A DNA stretch of 12,981 bases from Hyphomicrobiales bacterium (GCA_016710435.1 JADJVV010000035.1:1-12981), one strand, 5' to 3'; shown: positions 1 through 8,710, numbered from the stretch's first letter. The notes: generated by a model not told the origin, from the sequence alone. Translations and numbers: made by a program.

Positions 1-114
1 AAGAACGCCAAGAAGGCCGGCATGTTCGGAGCGACGTCGACTTTCCTCGGCGGTCTCGGTAATGCCATGAAGGGCGGCGGCATCGGCTCGCCCCTATCGC
101 TCAACGGTTCATAG
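1..114 (+). CDS. C-terminal end of a Gly-rich virion protein (partial), gp14-like by position
   Basis: The reading frame is open from base 1 and ends at TAG 112-114, leaving 37 residues of a gene that starts before the window. The visible tail is small, basic and Gly-rich (FLGGLGNAMKGGG, then a Ser/Leu/Asn end) and has no recognisable domain. In T7-like phages the gene just before the large ejection proteins encodes a small internal virion protein (gp14 type) that helps form the ejection conduit, and such proteins often end in flexible Gly/Ala stretches. The assignment therefore rests on position and composition only. Its stop lies 3 nt before the next ATG, so the two genes are probably translationally coupled. 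The peptide GLGNA is encoded by the same 17 bases as in the N-terminus of the next gene. Confidence 0.6.
   Translation, partial: KNAKKAGMFGATSTFLGGLGNAMKGGGIGSPLSLNGS
52..68 (+). repeat. 17-bp direct repeat, copy 1 (GLGNA-coding)
   Basis: The sequence GGTCTCGGTAATGCCAT occurs here and again, identical, at 217-233. Both copies are read in the same codon phase and encode G-L-G-N-A, here near the C-terminus of the upstream virion protein. Confidence 0.85.
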
Positions 115-117
115 CGC

Positions 118-3100
118 ATGCCTCGCATCACACGGGTCGAGCCGACCGTCGCTTACCAGCCGAGTAACATGCCGACCGCCTCCGGTGACTGGGGCGGTCC
201 TGGGCGTGCGCTGTCAGGTCTCGGTAATGCCATTGGCGGGCTGGCTGGTGCCGTTACGGCCGAGCGCGCCGCCGAAGACGATTACAAGGCCAAGCTCGAA
301 CTGGTCAAGTTCCAGACCACGCAGCATCAGGAATACGAGACCTACAAGAACACCTACAGCGGTGACCCGTCGCAGTTTCAATCCGGCTGGGACGCCAAGT
401 ACAACCAGGCGTGGAGCAATTTCACGCCGTCGCTGCCGCAGGACCCGAAGGTGCAGCGCTACGCCGGGCTGCACGGCGCCGAGTTCGGTGGCCGGTTGTC
501 GAGCCAAGCGCAGCAGACTCAGCACCACATGGTGGGGGCGCAGAACTACGCTAACGTCGAAGCGACCATCAATGCGACGCTAGGGTCGATCGATTCTGCC
601 GATCCAGATAGGATGGATCAGGTTCTCAGCCAGACCATCGCCGGCATCAACCAGATGATCGATCAAGCGCCTCCGGGCGTGCTGACAGACGCGCAGAAGA
701 AGGCGATGCGAACGCAGGCCTCTGGTCTTGCCATAGCAAAGATGGAGCAGAAGTTCCGCGACGCCAAGATCGATCCCATGCCGGCTCTGCAAGGCACGGT
801 CAACCGTTGGCTCAATGATCCAAACCTGCAATCTCCACAGCCATATGGTGGTCAGGCTGGAGTAGCGGGCGGCTTCAATGCGCCGCTGGAAAACCGCATC
901 ATCGAGGGTCAGAGCGGGGCGGTGCGGTCGAAGCCGATTTCCGGCGACTTGCGCGGCGTGCTCAACAGGGCGGCAAACGATGCCGGCGTGACGGTCGAGG
1001 TTTATTCCGGAGGTCAGGACGAGGCCGGACCAAACCGCACCGGATCGCGCCGGCACGATCATGGCAACGCCGCCGACCTCAAGCTCTACACGGTGACGGA
1101 CGGCAAGAAGGCATTGGTTGATTTCACGACGCCGGCAGGCGAGGCAATCTATCGCAAGTTCGTATCGTCGGCCGTGTCGGCGGGGGCGACTGGGATTGGT
1201 GCCGATGTTGGCTATATGGGATCATCTTCGATCCATGTCGGATTTGGCAATCAGGCGACGTGGGGTGCGGGAGGACGCGGGGCAAGCGCTCCGGCTTGGT
1301 TGCGCGAAGCCTATGAGTCGGGCCAGCGCGTGTCACAACCGGCTGGTGGCGACGATATCGGCGCCCCGAAAGGAACATCCCCAGAGACGATCAATGCAGT
1401 CAAGATGGTGGCTGGCAATATCGGGGCTGATCCGCGAGCCATCGCAGGCGTGTTCTCGGTCGAAAGTCAGGGGTGGAACGGAGCCCGCACCGGAAAATAT
1501 CGCGGTGTTTCACAGGTTGGGCCTGACACACTGGCGGAAATGGGCGTTTTGGAAGCCCAATACGATCGCATGAGCCAGGCCGAGCAGGCCGCGTTCTATG
1601 GCAAGTGGCTCGAGCACTACAAGTTCAAGGACAAGATGGCGTCGGCTGGGATCGACTTCGCGCGTCTTCCTCCGACGCGGCAGGCTGCGATTCTGCAAGC
1701 GTTTCAGTTTGCGCCTAATGGCGACTGGGTCAAGCGCCTCGGAAGCGGAGACGACCGAACTCCGGTGACAGACACGCGACAAGCGCGTGCGCTCGGATCG
1801 ACATCGATTGCGGACATGGAGCGGCATTTCTCCAAGTCTGTCCCCGCAGAGTCCAGGCAGCCATCCTCACAGCCTGTGCCGATGGCGCAGCGCGCCATGA
1901 CCGCCGGTCATCCCGCCGGCAAGGACAATACCATTTCGGCCGAGCGCTACGATCCGCGTCCCAACGAGAGCGGCGTCCCGCGCGATCTAGAGCGCGAGCA
2001 TTACCGACTGACAGGTGACGACACCAGCAAGGCCAAGCAGCTGCGTGAGATCATCGCATCGGGACGGCAGAACATCGTCCACCAGCTCGATGCCGATGGC
2101 AACGATGTCGTGGCTGTCAAGAAGGGTGACAAGCCGTCGTGGAGCATGAATGCCGTCACCAAGGACGCGCAGGGCAATGTCGGCAACGCGCTCGACAAGG
2201 GTGATGCGTTCTCGGGTCCAAAGTGGGCCAAGGACATCGTTGCCGATCTCAAGGCTGGCAAGCCGGTGCAGGTCGCCGATGCTTCTGGTGGTCTGCCGAC
2301 TGCCGGGGCAACCCCAGGCTCTGGAGATACCACCATCGGAGCGCATGGCGTCACGCCGGATCTCTTGCAGCGAATGCGCCCATCGGTGCAATCGGAAATG
2401 ATGCAGAGCCTTTCCACACATTGGAAGGCGTGGGAAGGATTGCAGAACGCATGGGTGAAGGACATCGAGGGCCGGGCTAGGTCGGCCCTCGATGTCGCCC
2501 AATCCGGCTATGAACCCAAGGCTAGCGATCTTGCTGTGCTCAAGGCCATGATCGACCGTAGCCCGGATGTGGCGCGCAAGTACGGCCTTGATCAGATCAT
2601 GGGCATGATCGAAACCACGGTCGCCAAGCAGCAGACCGTTCGCCAAATGACCCCGATGGCCATCGAGGGTGCGATCCAGCGCATGGATGGGATCATGGCA
2701 ACGGGCGGGGCCTCGCCGCAGATGATCGAGGAGAAGAAGACCCTCGAAAAGAGTCTGGCCACGATGCGGAAGGAGATCGACGACGATCCGATTTCGTGGG
2801 CCGCCAAGGCCAAGATTCCCATCAGCCTGCCCATGCCATCCCTGGAGCCTGGAGCCAGGGCCGGATTCGAGGCGCCGTGGACGGTGGCCAATGCAACGCC
2901 GATAAACTTTGGCTCCCAGGACGTCGTATCGCAACTCAGAATGCGCGGCGATATCGCGCGCGGGGTAGGCGACTATTACAACCAGCCGCCGCAGTTCTTC
3001 ACCAAGGTCGAACGCGAGATGTTGAAGGACGTCTTCCGCGGCGGCGGAGCCCAGATGCTGCAGGTTCTCGGCAAGATTCATGAAGGGCTTGGATCGGACG

Positions 3101-3813
3101 CCGTTCTGGCCATGAAGGAATTTGCCAAGGACGCGCCGGAAGCGGCGATGATGGGTAAGCTGATGGCCGAGGGTGGCGACGCCAAGCTTCTCGAGGATGC
3201 CGCTAAGGGTTTGCATCTGCGCGTTGCGGAAGGTGACAAGTTCATTTCGCGCGTCGACAAGAAAATCACCGAACCTGACGTGTCGGCCCTGATTCCGGCA
3301 CTATCTCGGACGCCCGGCCTGATCGACCCGGCCATCCGGATGGCGAACGCCGTCTATGAATATCGGCACCGCTACTTGGGCAAGGATGCCTTTGACTCAA
3401 CGCTCTACACCGACACATTGAAAGAAGTTCTGGGCCAGAGCAAAGACAAGGATGGCAACATTTACGGTGGCGTCGGCAAGCATGGAACCTGGTGGAAGTC
3501 GAGCGTCATCGTCGTTCCGCCCAATGTGCGTCAGGACAAGTTTGATGATGTTGTTGGCGCCATTCGTGACGTTGATCTCAAGACGCTCGGGTCGCCGCGC
3601 CATGGCGATGGCACGCCTCTTGTGGCAGCCGAAGTGCGTCAGGCCAAATGGGAGAGCGTCGGCAACGGTCGCTATGGTATCGTGCTTGGCACGAATTCTG
3701 CCGGCGAAGCGCTTTACGCCTGGGACACGGAGAGGAACCGACCCTTCGTGCTCGACCTCAGTCTGATCATGCCGGGGCTCAAGAAGCGGGCTCCTGGGGC
3801 TTTCCGGCCTTGA
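118..3813 (+). CDS. Internal virion / ejection protein with M15-like peptidase and lysozyme-like domains (1231 aa)
   Basis: A large virion protein that probably digests peptidoglycan during DNA entry. Residues 1-250 are mostly helical with a Gly-rich start (SGLGNAIGGLAG). Residues about 258-390 resemble an M15-type (D-Ala-D-Ala peptidase-like) domain: R312-H313-DHGNAA-D320 and SSSI-H373-VGF supply the expected His, Asp and His zinc ligands. Residues about 415-580 resemble a lysozyme/soluble transglycosylase fold: SVES with candidate catalytic Glu449, then RGVSQVGPDTLAEMG and QAFQFAPNGDW. The remainder is structural. A conserved-looking C-terminal section (GRYGIVLG, then PFVLDL near the end) is of a type I recall from phage internal virion proteins. 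There is no signal peptide, which fits packaging inside the virion. No clear Shine-Dalgarno sequence precedes ATG 118; coupling to the upstream stop is likely. The domain calls are from motifs and memory; the exact family is uncertain. Confidence 0.85.
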   Translation: MPRITRVEPTVAYQPSNMPTASGDWGGPGRALSGLGNAIGGLAGAVTAERAAEDDYKAKLELVKFQTTQHQEYETYKNTYSGDPSQFQSGWDAKYNQAWSNFTPSLPQDPKVQRYAGLHGAEFGGRLSSQAQQTQHHMVGAQNYANVEATINATLGSIDSADPDRMDQVLSQTIAGINQMIDQAPPGVLTDAQKKAMRTQASGLAIAKMEQKFRDAKIDPMPALQGTVNRWLNDPNLQSPQPYGGQAGVAGGFNAPLENRIIEGQSGAVRSKPISGDLRGVLNRAANDAGVTVEVYSGGQDEAGPNRTGSRRHDHGNAADLKLYTVTDGKKALVDFTTPAGEAIYRKFVSSAVSAGATGIGADVGYMGSSSIHVGFGNQATWGAGGRGASAPAWLREAYESGQRVSQPAGGDDIGAPKGTSPETINAVKMVAGNIGADPRAIAGVFSVESQGWNGARTGKYRGVSQVGPDTLAEMGVLEAQYDRMSQAEQAAFYGKWLEHYKFKDKMASAGIDFARLPPTRQAAILQAFQFAPNGDWVKRLGSGDDRTPVTDTRQARALGSTSIADMERHFSKSVPAESRQPSSQPVPMAQRAMTAGHPAGKDNTISAERYDPRPNESGVPRDLEREHYRLTGDDTSKAKQLREIIASGRQNIVHQLDADGNDVVAVKKGDKPSWSMNAVTKDAQGNVGNALDKGDAFSGPKWAKDIVADLKAGKPVQVADASGGLPTAGATPGSGDTTIGAHGVTPDLLQRMRPSVQSEMMQSLSTHWKAWEGLQNAWVKDIEGRARSALDVAQSGYEPKASDLAVLKAMIDRSPDVARKYGLDQIMGMIETTVAKQQTVRQMTPMAIEGAIQRMDGIMATGGASPQMIEEKKTLEKSLATMRKEIDDDPISWAAKAKIPISLPMPSLEPGARAGFEAPWTVANATPINFGSQDVVSQLRMRGDIARGVGDYYNQPPQFFTKVEREMLKDVFRGGGAQMLQVLGKIHEGLGSDAVLAMKEFAKDAPEAAMMGKLMAEGGDAKLLEDAAKGLHLRVAEGDKFISRVDKKITEPDVSALIPALSRTPGLIDPAIRMANAVYEYRHRYLGKDAFDSTLYTDTLKEVLGQSKDKDGNIYGGVGKHGTWWKSSVIVVPPNVRQDKFDDVVGAIRDVDLKTLGSPRHGDGTPLVAAEVRQAKWESVGNGRYGIVLGTNSAGEALYAWDTERNRPFVLDLSLIMPGLKKRAPGAFRP
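217..233 (+). repeat. 17-bp direct repeat, copy 2 (GLGNA-coding)
   Basis: Exact copy of bases 52-68, offset by 165 bp and read in the same codon phase. Here it encodes residues 34-38 (GLGNA) of the 1231-aa virion protein. The flanking bases differ, so only this core is shared. Confidence 0.85.
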
Positions 3814-3814
3814 T

Positions 3815-3828
3815 CCGCATGTATGCGG
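3815..3828. repeat. Inverted repeat CCGCAT-GT-ATGCGG
   Basis: A perfect 6-bp inverted repeat with a 2-base centre, starting right after the stop codon of the 1231-aa gene. It could fold into a small hairpin (5-bp stem with a TGTA loop). Without a following T run it does not meet the pattern of a Rho-independent terminator. It might be an mRNA end-stabilising hairpin, or chance. Confidence 0.45.
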
Positions 3829-3896
3829 CGCGACCAGCACGTCCACCACGGATAGGCGCGCGTTCCAAAGTATAGGCAAATCAGAAAGCCAATCAC

Positions 3897-3901
3897 AGGG
3901 G
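3897..3901 (+). promoter_or_regulatory. Ribosome-binding site supporting a TTG start
   Basis: AGGGG lies 5 nt before TTG 3907. This frame has an in-frame TAG at 3853-3855 and no ATG, GTG or TTG between that stop and 3907. The next in-frame ATG is about 108 codons later. TTG is therefore the best-supported start. Confidence 0.6.
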
Positions 3902-3906
3902 TCTCC

Positions 3907-6900
3907 TTGGAAGACATCGAATGGGGCAGAGCTGTCCCGAGCAAAGGACCGCCGGTTACTGCTGGTGACGTCTATGCCAGCGCGATCGAGGATTCGCGCC
4001 GCGTTTCCAATATCAACGCGCGTGACGAGAACCTGTTCGATGCTTACGAGGATGTCAACGGTCGGATCAAGCGTGCCACGGGCAAGGACGTTGCCAACCC
4101 GTTCGGGTTCAATGCGCCCGTAACGCCGGTCGCGACCGGCGGCTATGGATACAGCCGCTTCCCAAAACAGAAGGACCCGGTTGCGGAATGGCGACGCACC
4201 ATTGCCGACATCAAGGGCAAACATCCCGATGCGATGCCGTGGGATGGCGTCGAAGATGAACCGGATAGGATCGCCAACGAGCGAATGCGCGCGACGCGCG
4301 AAGCCACGACCGAATTGCATGAAAGGACCGGCCTCGTCGAAGGGGACAAGATCCCGTACATCGGCAAAGTTCCCGTGGTGCGATCCGTGGCGGCGCTTGG
4401 CGCCAACCTGGCAACACAACCGCAACTGACGGCGGCAGAGTTTGCCGGCGGCTTGCGCGGACAGTTCTACAGCCCCATTGATACGCTTTCGAACCTTGCC
4501 GGCTTCGGCGCCGGCAAGGCGACGGTTTCCATCGTCAAAGCGGCGATGAAGAACGCCGTCACCAACGCGGGTATTCAGGCCCCGCTTTCTGGCCTTAAAC
4601 AATCAGACTACAAACAGGCTGGGTTGCCCCATGGTTGGGATGTCTGGCTATCGGAAGTCGAGGGGGCGGCCGGGACTGGGTTCTTCCTTGACAGCAGCAT
4701 TCGGGGTCCGGGACGCGCGGCCATCAAGGCATTCGGGCACGATACGCCGGCCGGCACCACGTTGTCGCGCAACACCGAGCGTGGCGGCTGGCTGTTCGAC
4801 GCTACCGATAAGCTTGAACTGCCATCCGCTCCCACCTCGCGACCACCGGTCGATGCCGAGACGGTCAAGAAAGCCATGGCCAATGACGTGGCAGCGGTGC
4901 GCGAGGTGGCAGAAAAAACTGGCGCCATCGAAGATCCGGCCGTCAAGGGCGCCATCCATTACGCCGAGACGACGGGACCTGTCGACAACGCCACGGTAGC
5001 GTTTTTCCGCGCGGCGCAGATCGACGACGGAGAAGGGCTTCGAGTTCTGCAGGCGGCCATGAACGGCAGCGATCATGTGCGGATACCGGTCGAGGTCGCC
5101 CAGGCTAAGACGCCGCTGATGCGCGACGAGGCCGCAGTTTTGCTATCCGACAAGGCACCACAAATCGTGACGTCGCTGTCCGGACTCGATGCCAGGACCG
5201 GGCGTTTGATTCAGGATGGGCTGGACGCGGGCCTGCCGGAAATCGTCAAGGCCGTGCAGGCTCATCTTGCCCATCCGGGCGACCTCGGCAAAGCCATGAC
5301 CAGGATCGCCGAAGACATGGGCGGGCCGCAGAAACTGGCCGATCAGGTGACGATCCACAGTGGCCACGGTGGCATTCTCGCAGTGGCCGAGGCCATGCGC
5401 CGATCGCCGGAACTCGTCGACGGCAACGTTTCCCTGAGAACGGATTTCATGTTCGGAGCGCGGGCCATTGTCCAGCTCGATGACGCGGCGTTCGCCCGTG
5501 TCATGCGCGGGGACATCACGCCATCGGTGGCCGCCCTCGTGTCCGATATGGTGCCCCCTGAGATGCAGGATCGCGTCATGGGCGATCTGGCGAAGGCTGG
5601 CATCAGGGATGCCGCGGCGGCACGCGAGGCGATCCCCGCCCTGATCCCGATCGCCAAAAGCGACTCTCCCATCGATAGAGGGGCCAGCATCAAGGCTCCT
5701 AACGACGCTGCCGCCAAGGCGCAGACAGCCCGCCTCGAAGTCGCGCACGCCGAATCTGTGGCGGAGGCCATGGCGCCGATCGAGGCCCGACGCCAGGTCG
5801 AGGTCAAGATCGAGACCCTGAAAGGCGAAATCGCCAAGCTCGAAGAGCGGCAGGATGCGGAGATTGGAAAGCCGCTGCCGGAGGCGAAGGCGGAACCGGA
5901 GACGGCACCAAATCCTGTTGTTGAGGCCGTCAGTCAAATCGGTGATGCGGTCGGGGTCGACGTGCGCCCGCTGCTGGAGACGCCGGAGCAACGTCCGGCA
6001 GCCAAGCCTTCGGCGACACAGGAATTGATCGCCAAGCGGAGCGAGATCGACGCGGCTGTCGTGGAAAAGGCCAGTCTCGACGCGGAGATCGACGGCAAGC
6101 CGGACCCGTCACCTCTTTACCGCATGGTCATGGAGAGTGCCGCACTACAGCGCGCCATGGATGTCCGCCGGGCCGTCGACGATGCACTTCGACTGGCACA
6201 GCGGATGCTGCCTCCAGGCACCAAGGTCGATGTTGTCGGCCGCGAGATGTTCGATCCCGTAACCGGGTCTCTGATCGATGCCTTCTCTGACATCAAGACC
6301 GGAGACGTGACACTGGCGACCTATGCCCTCAATCCGGCAGCCAGGATCGGACACGAAGGTGTTCACACACTCGTCACGCGCGGTCTTGTTTCTCCGCAGG
6401 AGATCCGGCTTCTGGCCGACATGGCGCGGAGGACGGACGTCGGATTCGACGAGGCGAAGTATCGCGAGGCGTACAAGGATCGCGCCAGCCTCGACGCTTT
6501 GATTGAGGAAGAGGCGGCGGCGCATTTGATCGAGGCGGTGATCAAGCGCAAGGTTAATGTCGACACGCCAACCGGAACCATCGCACGTATCAAGACGATG
6601 CTGCAGAGGGTCAAGAACGCCCTGAACGGGTATGGGTTCCAGACGGCGGATGATCTGGCTCGAGCGATCGTCAACGGCGACGTCGCGCAACGTCAGGCCC
6701 TGGCGAAGTTCATGCGCGCCATCGACCAAGGTGATGCCGGGCGGCGCGAAAATAAAGTCGGCACCATGTTCGCGCTGTCGCAAGGGCCGGGCCGAGCCAT
6801 GGACCCGATCGACCCTGTGCAGGCCAAGGCCGTTCTACTGCAAGACTTCGGTTTTCGTAGCGTCAAGACCAAGGGCGGCGATAATGTCGCCGTCGATGCC

Positions 6901-8700
6901 GTGCGCGCGGCCCGTCTCATCAGCGAGGTGACTGGGGTCGACGCCGCGAGTATGGGGCGCGTGCTAAATTTGCGGTTGCGCAGCACGCGCGGCAGCACGA
7001 ACGCAGGGTCCTTCCGCGGCTTCGGCCGATGGCTCGGTGGGACGGTGCGTCTCGACGCGAACTCGTCGACAGGGTCTGTGGCCGTGCACGAGTTCGCCCA
7101 CGCCATCGATCAGGCGGCCCGCAACCAGCGCGTCGGCATCGGAATGGCGACGGAGAAGCCCAACCCGATTGACAGGCTGTTTCTTGCGTCGACCATGGTT
7201 CCTGTCGTCAACATCGTGACCACCCCTGTCATGGTGGCGGCGAAGCTCATCGACAGATACGCGTTCCGTGGCCGGATGCTGGCTGACCGCATGCGCAAAA
7301 ATTATCCTTGGATGACGCCAAGAGTGGCGCAAGGGTTCGCCGACCTGGCTGCCGTTCTCGATCAAGGCAAGGACGCCGCGCAAGGTCGTGGCGATGCACC
7401 GAAGACTGCCGAGGACGCCGCCTTCCTGACGATGACGAGGACAGGCGAGGCAAAAGAAAAAGCCTGGAGCACATACAGGGACGCGAAGGCAGCAGCGGGT
7501 GACGTCTATCCTTATCCCCCCGAAGTCGACGCTGCATTGGCGAAGGTCGAAAAAGCCATCGACGATCACGCCGCCGCCTCCAAGGCATGGGCGCAGTGGA
7601 CGGATAAACGGCTGCAGCCAGAAACTGTATTCGAGGGGTCCCTGAATGCCGACGGCGGCCAGAACGGCCACTATTATTCGCAGCCGTCAGAAATGTTCGC
7701 TCGCGCATTCGAGGTCTATGTGCGTGACAAGGCAGAGCGGATCTATACGCCGTCACAGGTGACGGCGATGCTCGGCAAAGATAGCGTCGGGCCGGAATAC
7801 GCCCGGCGGGGTGGATCGCAGCGTGAGGCGATCGGCACGGCATTAGACAAAATTTTCGATGGTATCCGCGCCAACGTGGCCGCTATCGCAGCGGGAGACA
7901 AGCCGGATACCGGCACGCTCTTCGCTCTGCGGGATGCCGAGACCGGACGCTCGATGCGTGAGGACCTCGACGCGCTCGGCTACTACTCCGGTGCGCTGAG
8001 GGCAGCAAAGGCACTGCGCCAGTCCAAAGGCACGCCGGAGCAGATGCTGGCGATGCTGCAAAAGAAAGGGGCAAAGAAAGCCGAGATCGAGGCGACGGGG
8101 CTGGATAAGGCGCTGCAAGGCAAGACGTCCGTGACCAAGGACGAGATCATAGCATACCTGGAAGAGAACCGGGTGGGGCTTAATGAGGTTGTGCGCGGTA
8201 GGAAGCAGGCGCTAACACCAGAGCAGAACGCGGAAGCCTACGCGCGCGATGCTGGCTATTCGTCGATAGACGATGCAGCAGAAGCTGCTGGAGTATCGCG
8301 TGAGCAATTCATAGCTACCGCCGATACAGGATATGAGAGCGACGCCAAATGGCAATCCTACTCCCTCGACCCATCGAACCCGACCTACCGGGAGACGGTG
8401 CTGCACATCGCGCCTGAAAAGCGTGGCGGGATTGACCTGACCGACTTCGAGACGGGCGTTGATCGTGGTCCATCGACCGACCCGCGTGCGGGTCCTGTAT
8501 TCCAGTCCGGCCACTTCCCCGAGCCGAACATCACCGGACACATGATGACGAGCATGACCCGGCACGAGGGTAAGCCGGTCTACACCATCGACCAAATCCA
8601 ATCGGATTGGGGACAGAAGCTCAGGGACGGAGGCGTCAGGGACGAGCGAGGTCGCAAGGCGCGCAAAGCCGTTGTAGATTCGCTCCGCAAGCCAAGTTGA
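3907..8700 (+). CDS. Large polyvalent-type virion protein with two zincin metallopeptidase domains (1597 aa)
   Basis: A multidomain protein of the phage 'large polyvalent protein' class, thought to be carried in the virion and injected with the DNA. In order: a helical N-terminus with Gly/Ala-rich segments (to about 240); helical modules to about 580, where ARAIVQLDDAAFARVMRGDI resembles a segment common in such polyproteins; a coiled coil (about 600-655) and a Pro/Glu linker; zincin 1 (about 738-935) with H816-EGV-H820 and downstream Glu867-869; zincin 2, LPD1-like (about 960-1300), with H1061-EFA-H1065-AID and QPSEMFARAFE (Glu1262); a LGYYS...TGLDKAL module (about 1356-1425); and the first half of a YRE...IQSDWGQ module (about 1494-1572). 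A hydrophobic stretch (1091-1112) lies inside zincin 2. The start is TTG. The protein stops shortly after QSDWGQ, and the module's second half is encoded by the next gene in another frame. A gp16-like position is suggested by order only. Confidence 0.85.
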   Translation: MEDIEWGRAVPSKGPPVTAGDVYASAIEDSRRVSNINARDENLFDAYEDVNGRIKRATGKDVANPFGFNAPVTPVATGGYGYSRFPKQKDPVAEWRRTIADIKGKHPDAMPWDGVEDEPDRIANERMRATREATTELHERTGLVEGDKIPYIGKVPVVRSVAALGANLATQPQLTAAEFAGGLRGQFYSPIDTLSNLAGFGAGKATVSIVKAAMKNAVTNAGIQAPLSGLKQSDYKQAGLPHGWDVWLSEVEGAAGTGFFLDSSIRGPGRAAIKAFGHDTPAGTTLSRNTERGGWLFDATDKLELPSAPTSRPPVDAETVKKAMANDVAAVREVAEKTGAIEDPAVKGAIHYAETTGPVDNATVAFFRAAQIDDGEGLRVLQAAMNGSDHVRIPVEVAQAKTPLMRDEAAVLLSDKAPQIVTSLSGLDARTGRLIQDGLDAGLPEIVKAVQAHLAHPGDLGKAMTRIAEDMGGPQKLADQVTIHSGHGGILAVAEAMRRSPELVDGNVSLRTDFMFGARAIVQLDDAAFARVMRGDITPSVAALVSDMVPPEMQDRVMGDLAKAGIRDAAAAREAIPALIPIAKSDSPIDRGASIKAPNDAAAKAQTARLEVAHAESVAEAMAPIEARRQVEVKIETLKGEIAKLEERQDAEIGKPLPEAKAEPETAPNPVVEAVSQIGDAVGVDVRPLLETPEQRPAAKPSATQELIAKRSEIDAAVVEKASLDAEIDGKPDPSPLYRMVMESAALQRAMDVRRAVDDALRLAQRMLPPGTKVDVVGREMFDPVTGSLIDAFSDIKTGDVTLATYALNPAARIGHEGVHTLVTRGLVSPQEIRLLADMARRTDVGFDEAKYREAYKDRASLDALIEEEAAAHLIEAVIKRKVNVDTPTGTIARIKTMLQRVKNALNGYGFQTADDLARAIVNGDVAQRQALAKFMRAIDQGDAGRRENKVGTMFALSQGPGRAMDPIDPVQAKAVLLQDFGFRSVKTKGGDNVAVDAVRAARLISEVTGVDAASMGRVLNLRLRSTRGSTNAGSFRGFGRWLGGTVRLDANSSTGSVAVHEFAHAIDQAARNQRVGIGMATEKPNPIDRLFLASTMVPVVNIVTTPVMVAAKLIDRYAFRGRMLADRMRKNYPWMTPRVAQGFADLAAVLDQGKDAAQGRGDAPKTAEDAAFLTMTRTGEAKEKAWSTYRDAKAAAGDVYPYPPEVDAALAKVEKAIDDHAAASKAWAQWTDKRLQPETVFEGSLNADGGQNGHYYSQPSEMFARAFEVYVRDKAERIYTPSQVTAMLGKDSVGPEYARRGGSQREAIGTALDKIFDGIRANVAAIAAGDKPDTGTLFALRDAETGRSMREDLDALGYYSGALRAAKALRQSKGTPEQMLAMLQKKGAKKAEIEATGLDKALQGKTSVTKDEIIAYLEENRVGLNEVVRGRKQALTPEQNAEAYARDAGYSSIDDAAEAAGVSREQFIATADTGYESDAKWQSYSLDPSNPTYRETVLHIAPEKRGGIDLTDFETGVDRGPSTDPRAGPVFQSGHFPEPNITGHMMTSMTRHEGKPVYTIDQIQSDWGQKLRDGGVRDERGRKARKAVVDSLRKPS

Positions 8701-8705
8701 TACAT

Positions 8706-8710
8706 GGAGA
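8706..8710 (+). promoter_or_regulatory. Ribosome-binding site GGAGA
   Basis: GGAGA ends 7 nt before ATG 8718, a good spacing. It ends only 1 nt before the in-frame ATG 8712, which is too close. This favours 8718 as the start if the downstream frame is translated independently. Confidence 0.55.

Larger units (their letters stand above)
3814..3906 (+). other. 93-bp non-coding gap between the two largest genes
   Basis: This and 12278-12340 are the only sizeable gaps between adjacent genes in the window. It carries a short perfect palindrome (3815-3828) and a ribosome-binding site at its right end. I see no poly-T tract after the palindrome, so no convincing intrinsic terminator, and no T7-type phage promoter. 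Confidence 0.6.

Noticed and set aside
185..583. Small overlapping plus-strand frame (132 codons) inside the 1231-aa gene
   Set aside because: Arg/Thr/Ser-rich out-of-frame translation with no ribosome-binding site; it is a shadow of the real frame.
3815..3828. Rho-independent terminator after the 1231-aa gene
   Set aside because: The palindrome is perfect but short and is followed by GC-rich sequence without a T run.
3860..3900. Promoter (a TATAGG-like box near 3871, or a T7-like promoter) in the 93-bp gap
   Set aside because: No matching -35 element at proper spacing and no similarity to known T7-type consensus beyond a few bases.
1987..4602. Long minus-strand open frames (about 400 codons each at 1987-3216 and 3397-4602)
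   Set aside because: They lie fully opposite well-supported plus-strand genes with recognisable domains, show no domain motifs, and are the usual antisense open frames of GC-rich coding DNA.
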